Source: Ophiura sarsii (lineage: Eukaryota > Echinodermata > Ophiuroidea > Amphilepidida > Ophiuridae). Taken from it: a DNA stretch of 64,000 nucleotides. The notes below the pieces were generated by a model, which did not search any database, was not told where the DNA came from, and saw only the letters and a list, made by a program, of their open reading frames with translations. The DNA is taken from assembly GCA_035610835.1 (NCBI GenBank), contig CM069449.1:44288768-44352767 (forward strand). The letters run 5' to 3'. Both the position numbers and the translations under genes were made by a program. Of the stretch, positions 56,222-64,000 are shown piece after piece. Within the stretch, counting starts at the first letter, position 1. Each line of letters begins with the position of its first letter.

Positions 56222-57970
56222 TCATGGATACTCCTTGAACCATCGAAACAAACCCAGTAGTTCATCATCTTTATTGTCAACTGATAAATCTGTTGTGACA
56301 GATGGAAGTTCATCTTCAACGTCACCACCATCGGAGGCATCATTTTCAGATTCTGCTGGAGCTGAGTTCCTCGGCGTCGGATCGTCAGTGATGAAATCAT
56401 CACTGTCTATGTCTCTGAATATAATCGTTGAGCTGCGCGATCGTTTTGGAGCGGACACAACACTTCTAGGCTTACTGATAGTATCACTTGTATCACTAAC
56501 CTCTGTTCTTGCTTCATCAAGATCATTGTATAATCCCGAACCCTTTCCCTCCCCTCCTCCTCCCCTCCCCTCTTTTCCACCTCTCCACTCTCCTCCCCTC
56601 CCCTCCCCTCCCATCCCCTTTCTCCTCTCTCTTTTATTTTCCCCCTCTGGGGACCCGGGAAGCCTCCCCTCTATGGGCACGCGCCTGACTACGTAGTCTG
56701 CCCAACGTCCTGCCGACGTTTCTCCATAAATGGTCGGTGCGACGTCATACCGGTAAGCAGCCGACCTCTGAGCCGACCTTTCTGGGACGTTGGGTCCGAC
56801 GTCTCTGGGACGTTTGGTCCGACGTCGGCTCGACGTATATGTGTTATCTGGGGAGGGTGTCGTCGACATCGAGATCCTCGGCGTCGGATCGTCAGTGATG
56901 AAATCATCACTGTCTACGTCTCTGAATATAATCGTTGAGCTGCGCGATCGTTTTGGAGCGGACACAACACTTCTAGGCTTACTGATAGTATCACTTGTAC
57001 CACTAACATCTGTTCTTGCTTCATCAAGATCATTGTATAATCCCGAACCCTTTCCCTCCCCTCCTCCTCCCCTCCCCTCTTTTCCACCTCTCCACTCTCC
57101 TCCCCTCCCCTCCCCTCCCATCCCCTTTCTCCTCTCTCTTTTATTTTTCCCCTCTGGGGACCCGGGAAGCCTCCCCTCTATGGGCACGCGCCTGACTACG
57201 TAGTCTGCCCAACGTCCTGCCGACGTTTCTCCATAAATGGTCGGTGCGACGTCATACCGGTAAGCAGCCGACCTCTGAGCCGACCTTTCTGGGACGTTGG
57301 GTCCGACGTCTCTGGGACGTTGGGTCCGACGTCGGCTCGACGTATATGTGTTATCTGGGGAGGGTGTCGTCGACATCGAGATCCTCGGCGTCGGATCGTC
57401 AGTGATGAAATCATCACTGTCTACGTCTCTGAATATAATCGTTGAGCTGCGCGATCGTTTTGGAGCGGACACAACACTTCTAGGCTTACTGATAGTATCA
57501 CTTGTACCACTAACCTCTGTTCTTGCTTCATCAAGATCATCGTATAATCCCGAATGATCTTGAAGGGATAAACTCAACATGCTCAAGCTCAAGCTCAACC
57601 GCATCGGAGTGGTTGATAATGAACTTGGAGCAATACTGGAGGGATCAGCTTGGAATGCTCTGGCAGTCAAGATGTTATCATCAGGAACCACGTTTGGGTC
57701 TCGTAGGCCTACTGCTTGCATTAGCAGTGACGCTGGGATTAGATGAAGAGGAAAAATGTCAATGAAAGGCTTCATAGCAGACCTGACAGTGCTTCCCGGG
57801 GTTTTCCGCACGTATTGTTTGCTCCATTTCATGGCCGCCCGAAATTTGGCAATTTCTTCAGCTTGAAGTTCGTCACGTGTTAAGATCAATCGCACCACGT
57901 GTTGCGGAAGTGTCAGGAATGCTGGGTAGCGCAGGACCGCTTCTCCATGTTCGTCTACGTACTTCAATAC
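56222..57970 (-). CDS. BTB-BACK family gene, large 3' exon with in-frame 507-bp duplication
   Basis: This minus-strand exon is open for 583 codons after a TTTTATACCAG acceptor at 57971. Its first ~100 residues look like a BACK domain, the helical partner of BTB in E3-ligase adaptors: KYVDEHGEAVL, FLTLPQHVVRLILTRDEL, FRAAMKWSKQY, IPASLLMQAV. A Ser-rich part follows (SLSLSMLSLSLQD). The segment LYDDLDEARTEV...DDFITDDPTPR then occurs three times, each 507 bp (169 codons) apart. Between copies is ~112 codons of Arg/Gly-rich, low-complexity sequence that looks like an inserted element. The BTB domain should lie upstream, right of the window. The family is inferred; the exact ortholog is not recognised. 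Serine-enriched BTB proteins are one possibility. Confidence 0.7.
   Translation of the reverse strand, partial: VLKYVDEHGEAVLRYPAFLTLPQHVVRLILTRDELQAEEIAKFRAAMKWSKQYVRKTPGSTVRSAMKPFIDIFPLHLIPASLLMQAVGLRDPNVVPDDNILTARAFQADPSSIAPSSLSTTPMRLSLSLSMLSLSLQDHSGLYDDLDEARTEVSGTSDTISKPRSVVSAPKRSRSSTIIFRDVDSDDFITDDPTPRISMSTTPSPDNTYTSSRRRTQRPRDVGPNVPERSAQRSAAYRYDVAPTIYGETSAGRWADYVVRRVPIEGRLPGSPEGKNKRERRKGMGGEGRGGEWRGGKEGRGGGGEGKGSGLYNDLDEARTDVSGTSDTISKPRSVVSAPKRSRSSTIIFRDVDSDDFITDDPTPRISMSTTPSPDNTYTSSRRRTKRPRDVGPNVPERSAQRSAAYRYDVAPTIYGETSAGRWADYVVRRVPIEGRLPGSPEGENKRERRKGMGGEGRGGEWRGGKEGRGGGGEGKGSGLYNDLDEARTEVSDTSDTISKPRSVVSAPKRSRSSTIIFRDIDSDDFITDDPTPRNSAPAESENDASDGGDVEDELPSVTTDLSVDNKDDELLGLFRWFKEYP
56371..57560. 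repeat. 507-bp tandem repeat inside the exon (2.3 units)
   Basis: CTCGGCGTCGGATCGTCAGT starts at 56371, 56878 and 57385. The copies are about 99% alike by eye. Each unit joins ~170 bp of exon to ~335 bp with a CCCTCCCCTCC pyrimidine tract and GACGT/CGTCGG palindromic words. Confidence 0.92.
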
Positions 57971-57989
57971 CTGGTATAAAATAGAGAAT

Positions 57990-58500
57990 TATACGAAGTG
58001 TTATTTTGTGAAATCTTAGGCATCCTTTTATGGCTTTGATGACCCGCGGCATATATACCACGCGCCTTATATACGCAAGAAAATTCGGTATATTGATTAC
58101 TTATATACGCGAAAGTATGCGTATTATTCACACGTGAAAATTGAGGATTGAGGTAAAATTTGCTCCAATATTTTTATAAGGCGGGTGGCCCATATTCATC
58201 TCCAAATGTTGTAGCTTACGATTTTGCCCAAATTCAATTAATATTTGATCATCATCTTAAAATGTATATATCTGTGTCTTTGTTTCTTGTAGTATGTGTT
58301 CCATTCAAAATGATCAATTTGATCATTAACATAGGTAGGCTAACATTTTTGCGCCATGACATATAAACCAAAAGGTGCTGCAATGTATCAGTAAAAATAC
58401 GTCACGATTGTTTCATGATCTACTGTTTTTACACTGACACGCTTATTTATTGTGGTTCAATCCCAGGGTTTAAACCTTACCGTTACACATTGTAAAGCCT
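57990..58500. other. Intronic sequence without recognised features
   Basis: Upstream of the BACK exon. Repeated TTATATACGC words at 58060-58120; otherwise nothing supported. Confidence 0.4.
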
Positions 58501-58505
58501 GACTG

Positions 58506-59457
58506 TTGTGTTATGTCAACCTTAAGAAAAGACTACTGAAGTCGCTAGAAGGCTGCATATCCGAGTTGCAAAACTGGATGAATCCTAACAAACTCAAATT
58601 AAACAGTGATAAGACTGAGTTCTGTATTGCCGGTTCAATCCATAGCCTCAAAAAACTTCCCAATCTTGAACTGAAAGTGGGTGATCATGTCATCAGGCCT
58701 TCACCTAATGTGCGCAACCTTGGAGTGGTTTTTGATAACAAAATGTCTATGACAAAGCAAGTGAACTCGATCATATCCTCTGCTAACCTCCAACTTCGTA
58801 ACATCAGAAGAATTCAGCGATATATTGACAAGGACACTAAACATCATGTTGTCCGTGCTTTGATTTTATCTCGCTTGGACTATGCTAATAGCCTACTATA
58901 TGGCCTCAAATCTCAAGATCTCCGCCGCCTTCAATCCATCCAAAACAAAGCAGCCAAACTCATTTTCTCTGTTCCTAGACTAACTAATCCTGTACCATTA
59001 ATGAACAAACTTCATTGGCTCCAAATTCAAAACCGGATACAATTCAAACTCTGCCTGCTCATCTATAAGTGCCTTAATAAATCTGCCCCGACCTATCTCA
59101 TCAATGAAATTAGTTTAAAACCTGCTCTCTCCAGCGGTCCTGTTACCAGATCTGCCCAGGACAAAACCCTCCTTGTTATCCCTGCTTGCAAGAAATCCAT
59201 TGGTGACAAAGCTTTTGCAGTTGCTGGACCTTTTATCTGGAACCGCCTGCCACAGAGTGTCCGTGAAGCCACATCTGTCAACCAGTTTAAGAAGTTGCTT
59301 AAGACTCACTTATTTTGAAATATTATTTCTCTGTGTATCTCATTACTATATGCTGTATGCCGAATGTTGGATGATTTTTGTTTGTTTGTGGTTGTTCTGT
59401 TTTTTTGTGCGTTTAGATCTTTCATTGAATAAGCGCGTTATAAACTCTAGTATGTAG
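58506..59457 (+). mobile_element. L2/CR1-like non-LTR retrotransposon, 3' half
   Basis: An uninterrupted frame 58506-59318 encodes the reverse transcriptase C-terminal part: LQNWMNPNKLKLNSDKTEFC, NLGVVFDNKMSM, SRLDYANSLLYGL, LHWLQIQNRIQFKLCLL, FAVAGPFIWNRLP, FKKLLKTHLF*. The FADD active site lies upstream and is absent, so the copy is 5'-truncated. A short UTR and TGTAGGG-type tail follow. Confidence 0.87.
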
Positions 59458-59540
59458 GGATGTATGTAGGGGTGTATGCATGTATGTATTCATTATTCAT
59501 AATTATGGCCTACATCCAAAAACGGATGTCTTGTTAATTC

Positions 59541-59889
59541 ACAGGCCTGTGACAGAGGCTTCCCAGCATGCAGTAGAAAAGCACTGTGCACTGAGATAAG
59601 TCAACACCTGATTTCCATCGAAATGTACAGAAATATCATGGTCCATTAGAGGAACTAATAACTGAGACTTTTCATATCTGTATCAATATGTGAATTGGGA
59701 TTCTATTTCTCAATAATTATGATACCAAACAAGTTGAAGAGTCTCAATGATTATAGTTCTTCTATTAATGAACCATGATGTTTCTGTACATTTCAATGCA
59801 AATCAGGTGTTGAACTGTATCCATCATCAAAGTGCACAGTGTTTTCTACTGCATACTGGGATTACATTGAAGCAACCTGGGCCTGTGGT
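59541..59889. mobile_element. Foldback element, CACAGGCCTG ends
   Basis: TTCCCAGCATGCAGTAGAAA / TTTCTACTGCATACTGGGA and ATCATGGTCCATTA / AATGAACCATGATG are paired inversions around ~59715; outer CACAGGCCTG / GGGCCTGTGG. Confidence 0.72.
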
Positions 59890-59972
59890 TTACATTGCTA
59901 AATAAAACCTCAGATTTATTCCAAGCTCAGAAAACCAATCTAGTGATGATGTCGTTCACCCTACTTGCTTGC

Positions 59973-60780
59973 TTAATTCGGGTCGTGTCCCCGATCTACG
60001 ATGTTTCTCCACACTCTTCTGTCGTTCATTGCTGTCTTTATGCTACTCGTCTCCAGTCCAGTATCTTGCTTGAGTAGATCGATATATGTCAGAGCAGGTC
60101 GTCCCGGCTTTCTTTTGCCATGTTTGGGGATCCAGTGCACCAGTTTGGATACTGGCTCCTCACTTCTGTAACAGTGGCCAGCAAACCTTGTTCGTCTCTT
60201 CCGGATTTTCTGGCTTATTTTGGGGAGGTCACCATACAGTTGGGTGTTTGGTATATGTTGTTTCCAGTTGACATTGAGTACTGCTCGCAGCATTCTGGTG
60301 TAGCAGCCATCTAGCTCTTTCTGTAGCTTGGGAGTAATGGTCCAAGCTTCGCATCCATATAGCAGAACTGACTCCACCGTTGAGGCAAACAGGCGAAGTT
60401 TGAATTTCCGAGATAGAGTTGACTTCCATATTTTGTTCATTTTGCCACACGCTCTCCATGCTGCTGCTTTGCGTTGCTTAATGTCTTTTGCCGTACTCTC
60501 CATCCAGGCACCAAGATATTTAAAATCTTGAACTTCCTCCAGCTTGTTGCCATCATTTGTCTGTATGGATCCCTTCTGGCTCTGGTTATATGACATAAAC
60601 TTGGTCTTGCTAGCATTCATTTTGAGACCGACCTTTGCTACTGATGTCTCAACTCTTTGCAACAGATCTTGTGCTTGATGAAATTTCTCTGACAACAATG
60701 CAATGTCATCGGCGAAGTCAAAGTCTGTCACCACCTCTGGCCCAATCCGCCTACTTCTACGCCTGTCAAGATGAAAACCA
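59973..60780 (-). mobile_element. Non-LTR retrotransposon RT fragment with FADD motif
   Basis: The minus frame carries RIGPEVVTDFDFADDIALLSE, the catalytic YxDD equivalent, then KTKFMSYNQS, FKYLGAWM, VLLYGCEAWTI, RTRFAGHCYR and KRKPGRPALTYIDLLKQD and a stop. This is the second half of the RT domain plus the C-terminus, intact in frame. The first half and the endonuclease are missing. Confidence 0.88.
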
Positions 60781-60935
60781 AGCTCTTCTTCTCTCCCCTC
60801 TATGGAATATCAATTCACTTCGAAGGTCATCATCGACGTTAGAAAGTGTTTAAATTATAAACACCAATCATTGCCCGTTTTCTAAACACTATATTTAAAG
60901 TGTTTAGCTTTAATTATCAAGCATGTTGCCCGCCA

Positions 60936-61291
60936 GAGGGTGTCTGTCCAAAAACTACATGTTTTATGGACTCCTCTTCCGGAGCCTGCTTACCTTATTC
61001 CGATGTTGATCTGACTAATTTGCATCGTCTCCTGACATGCAGGTACTCCAAACTTTATAATATTCAATATTTTAAGCCTAGAAACACTTCACCTGGGATC
61101 TCCCCATGTGACGTCACCCACGTCACGCGTGTACCCATCCCCGTTTTCATTTAGAATACTTCAGAAATATCCAAGCTACTCTGCTTTTTTGCAGTGGGGT
61201 CCGGGTAGGTGGGAGATCAACATCGAATCAAGGTAAGCAGGCTCCGGTAGAGGAGTCCATAAAACATTTAGTTTTTGGACAGACACCTCTA
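60936..61291. mobile_element. Foldback element, AGGGTGTCTGTCC ends
   Basis: GTGTCTGTCCAAAAACTACA and GGACTCCTCTTCCGGAGCCT are inverted near 61218-61291. Arms of about 75-80 bp. Confidence 0.8.
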
Positions 61292-61421
61292 CAGGACTGC
61301 TTACCTTAACACTTTCCACGCGGCTATTATTTCTACCATACAGAAAACAGATTTTTCAGAAACCTTTCACATTTTCCAAGTCTATCTCAATGATTACTGA
61401 CCCAATACTAGGCATGCTTAT

Positions 61422-63422
61422 GTAGTTCAGGTATTGATCCGTGTGTGTCGGCTTTCTGTACACCAATAACTTGACTGTCCCATCGTCCTTTCTCACAATG
61501 AGTGTGTCCAGAAACGGAATTTTACCTTCCACCTCTTGTTCGTATGTGAACTTGATAGACTCAGATTTGTCGACTTGATTGATGTGCTCTGTGAGTTGGT
61601 CGATGCAGTCTTCTTTGACAACTTCCAGAATGTCATCCACATACCTGAGCCATAACTTGGGTTTACACTCTATGGGGGCTGTGGCGATGGCCTGTTGCTC
61701 CAAATGTTCCATGAATATGTTGGCGGCAATAGGGGAAACTGGACTGCCCATCGCTGTGCCGAAGAGTTGACGTTAGATCTTAGATCTAAAGGTGAAGTAG
61801 GTAGTTGTGAGGATGAAATGTAGCAGCTCAACCACATCGTCGCATGTTAATTTGAAACCTTCTTGTTTGTTGTATCGTTTGAGGACATCTTCTTTCGCCA
61901 GTCTGCTTTTCACTATTTCCAGGACTTGATCAATTAGTGTGTTGGTAAATAGGCTGATGACATCGTGGGAATTCAGAATGTCCCCCACCTCAATTACTAT
62001 ATGTCTGCTAACTCAGTCGCCAGATGCTGCGAATTCTTTACATGGTGGTCTGTTTTCCCTACCAATTCTCCAAGGATGTCCGCTAACCATCGTGAAACAC
62101 TGTAGCCTATGGAACTGGTGTGGTCTACTATTGGGCGTAGTGGCGTGTTTATTTGGTGGATTTTGGGAGTGCAGTAGAGACGTGGAACATTTTCAGCAGT
62201 AGGGTACAGTTGTTTGTACTTGTACTCGGAGATCTTTTCTTCCTTCTTGAGACGAGATAGAATGCTGAACAGCTTGCGTTTGTACTTGGCTGTTGGGTCT
62301 TTTTTGAGCTCTTCGTACGTCTTTTATCCGCTAGCATGGAAGACACTTTCTCCTCGTAGGTACTTACATCCAACACACATGTTGCTTTACCTTTGTCAGC
62401 TGGAAGGATGATGATTGTCTTCTCCTTTTTGAGACTGTTTATCGCTTTTCTTTCACCTTTCGTAACATTATTCTCCGGTGGTTTAGACTACTTTAGGATA
62501 CTCGCTACTTTAGCACGTATTGAGCACTATCAGCTGGAGGTAATTTCCGGCAGGCTACTTCTGTCGCGATTACAAAATCCTCCGCGCATACATCGGTTGG
62601 CGAGACAGCATAATTTAGTCATTTTGCTAGCACACTCGTTTGATCTTTATTCAACTTATATTTTGAAAGATTCACCACCCACTTTTTGAGTTGGGTACCC
62701 GAGAGATCGGTGTTTGGCTGAGAGTTCTTCTTTCTTTCCGCGGACTTACTTTCCAAATTCTGCAACTTCCGTGTGTGAGTCGCCTTTGTGTTATTGTACG
62801 TAGACTCTTTTACAGACTCAAGATGGCGTCTAATTTGTTGATGAATTGGAGTTTCCGCGGGAATAATGTTATCCAAATCTTTCTCTCGCGATTCTTTCTG
62901 CTTTTTCAAAGATCCGATTTTGTTGCTTACAACGCGAATCCTTTCTTTGATGAGGCATTTCCCCGCGTGTTTGATGATGTCTTTCGCTTTATTAGAGTTG
63001 ATCGGGCATCGTAGCTTGAGGCTGGATGGGGTGAGGTTTAGGTCTCGGCAACGGAGGCTGAATACAAGATGGTTACGATGGCGCTGTAGTTTTTTCTCGA
63101 CGTTTTCGATATCACGTAGATGTTTTACTGTACTTTGTCCATAAGATTCACGAATATTACCAAAAAGGTTCATAAGGATCGTTGAGTAGAATATTTATGA
63201 AAGGTTCATTGTACTGATCCAATAACCATTTTGATAACATGTACTCACGTGTACGTTTCGGATACGTCTGTATCCTTAGTCAACACTTGTGGTAGTCTAC
63301 CACAAGTGTTGACAAAGGATACAGACGTATCCGAAACGTACACGTGAGTACATGTTATTGGATCATTACAATGAACCTTTCATAAATATTCTACTCAACG
63401 ATCCTTATGAACCTTTTTGGTA
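61422..63422 (-). mobile_element. Penelope-like retroelement, 3'-truncated and mutated
   Basis: The minus strand encodes an N-terminal region (62619-63173: MNLFGNIRESYGQSTVKHL...WVVNLSKYKLN) and then RT pieces in broken frames: YEEKVSSMLADKR, SRRKKRSP, DVISLFTNTLIDQVLEIVKS, TTTYFTFRSKI*, GSPVSPIAANIFMEHLEQ and the catalytic LRYVDDILEV. A TAA stop interrupts the RT before GTAMGSP. Sequence ends at THTDQYLNY, so the GIY-YIG endonuclease is missing. ATGCTTAT flanks both ends (61414-61421, 63423-63430). The 5' end carries a long hairpin. Confidence 0.87.
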
Positions 63423-63424
63423 AT
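63156..63424. repeat. ~127-bp-arm hairpin at the Penelope-like 5' end
   Basis: The first ~130 bp of the element, including the ORF start, is repeated in inversion with almost no spacer (centre ~63297). Differences are a 12-bp insert (CATTTTGATAAC) and two mismatches. Inverted terminal pieces are known in Penelope-like elements. Confidence 0.9.
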
Positions 63425-63744
63425 GCTTATACTTATTTCAATGCATTTCTCATGGTGATTCCAAATATGGTAATGGAATTCAATAATTTTGATATTTTTG
63501 AAAAATTTTATGACATTTTGGAATGTCGTCTGCAGCTGCCTGCAGCGTGGAAAGTGTTAAGATCCGATGTTGATCTGACTAATTTGCATCAACACAGACT
63601 AGCTCAGTTATTTGGTGGAGGCGCAAAAATGCCAGATCCGAGTGATCAGTACTTCAGATCTGGATCGAGAGTTAATATCACAAAATATAAATGTCAAGAT
63701 CAGGTCAAAGTGAGCACTAATAACGTGTACATTAAACATGTTAA

Positions 63745-64000
63745 AGGCATATTATGCGATCTTTTCCATGGGACGCCTTCTATCCTTGATTTTTTTTAAA
63801 GCAGATTTTATTGCAGATTTACATTTCTGATAAATAATTATGAATATATTTTGAGTTACAGAGCAATACGATTACAAAATACTTCAAAATCATGGTTTAA
63901 AGAGGTTGAACATAGATTGTCTTGCAGCAGGACAGTTTATCTTCATTTTAAATTCACTCTAAAACCATGATTTTGATGTAATTAGGTCTCACTTGATTAC
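63745..64000. mobile_element. MITE family B, copy 3 (cut by the window edge)
   Basis: Starts AGGCATATTATGCGATCTTT at TTAA (63741-63744). The foldback centre is passed at about 63920 and the right end is outside. Confidence 0.8.

Larger units (their letters stand above)
61310..63556. mobile_element. MITE family F (TTAA), split by a Penelope-like element
   Basis: Left CACTTTCCACGC after TTAA (61306-61309); right GCGTGGAAAGTG before TTAA (63557-63560). The copy at 4375-4693 shows the uninterrupted middle. The insert occupies 61422-63422. Confidence 0.82.

Noticed and set aside
56010..57203. Long plus-strand ORFs opposite the BACK exon
   Set aside because: They are shadows of the minus-strand exon with Pro/Ser low complexity from the CCCTCCCC tract.
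63407..63799. 130-aa ORF after the Penelope-like hairpin
   Set aside because: It starts in the inverted copy of the Penelope-like ORF, crosses family F and B MITE ends, and has no consistent similarity; the middle (63600-63740) looks coding-like but is unsupported.

Overview
This window is animal nuclear DNA: AT-rich, intron-rich and packed with transposons. It holds parts of three spliced host genes. BUD13 and PEX19 exons can be joined in frame at GT-AG boundaries. Many TTAA-, TA- and 8-bp-TSD miniature elements, RTE-like and L2/CR1-like non-LTR fragments, a Penelope-like element and an LTR element with a tRNA-Leu primer site point to a marine invertebrate. An echinoderm or another ambulacrarian is my guess, but the species cannot be read from the sequence.

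Layout. 1-12.5 kb: the 5' half of BUD13 on the minus strand, five coding exons. The introns hold two tRNA-Lys-type SINEs, a 582-bp tandem duplication, several MITEs and a 2-kb hAT-like element that carries three younger insertions. 12.48-12.88 kb: a 405-bp head-to-head interval, the likely shared promoter of BUD13 and PEX19. 12.9-37.8 kb: complete PEX19 on the plus strand, eight coding exons, about 373 aa, ending in a farnesylation box (CSIM). Intron 1 contains a 5.5-kb gag-only LTR retrotransposon. The other introns are largely foldback and hAT-type elements, several starting within about 25 nt of a splice donor. The PEX19 3' UTR is a degenerate ATGTGA repeat.

38-55 kb: no host gene recognised. 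This stretch holds a ~3-kb nest with a 1.8-kb palindromic element, an old satellite of about 17 irregular ~80-110-bp units broken by later insertions, a ~350-bp tandem repeat with long C/G tracts, and a 2.9-kb TIR transposon that carries about ten dispersed copies of the 12-mer TTTATTACGTTA in both orientations and an assembly gap.

55.9-58.0 kb: the 3' part of a minus-strand gene whose large exon encodes a BACK domain (BTB-BACK family). That exon carries an in-frame 507-bp tandem duplication. 58.3-64 kb: upstream of that exon, filled by non-LTR reverse transcriptase fragments, a Penelope-like element with a long terminal hairpin inserted in a TTAA element, and the start of another MITE at the right edge.

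Functionally the host genes are housekeeping: BUD13 (RES complex, pre-mRNA splicing), PEX19 (cytosolic chaperone and receptor for peroxisomal membrane proteins) and a probable BTB-BACK adaptor. Nothing links them in one pathway beyond the BUD13/PEX19 divergent arrangement. Most of the interest lies in the repeat architecture, where nesting and target-site duplications let the order of insertions be read directly.
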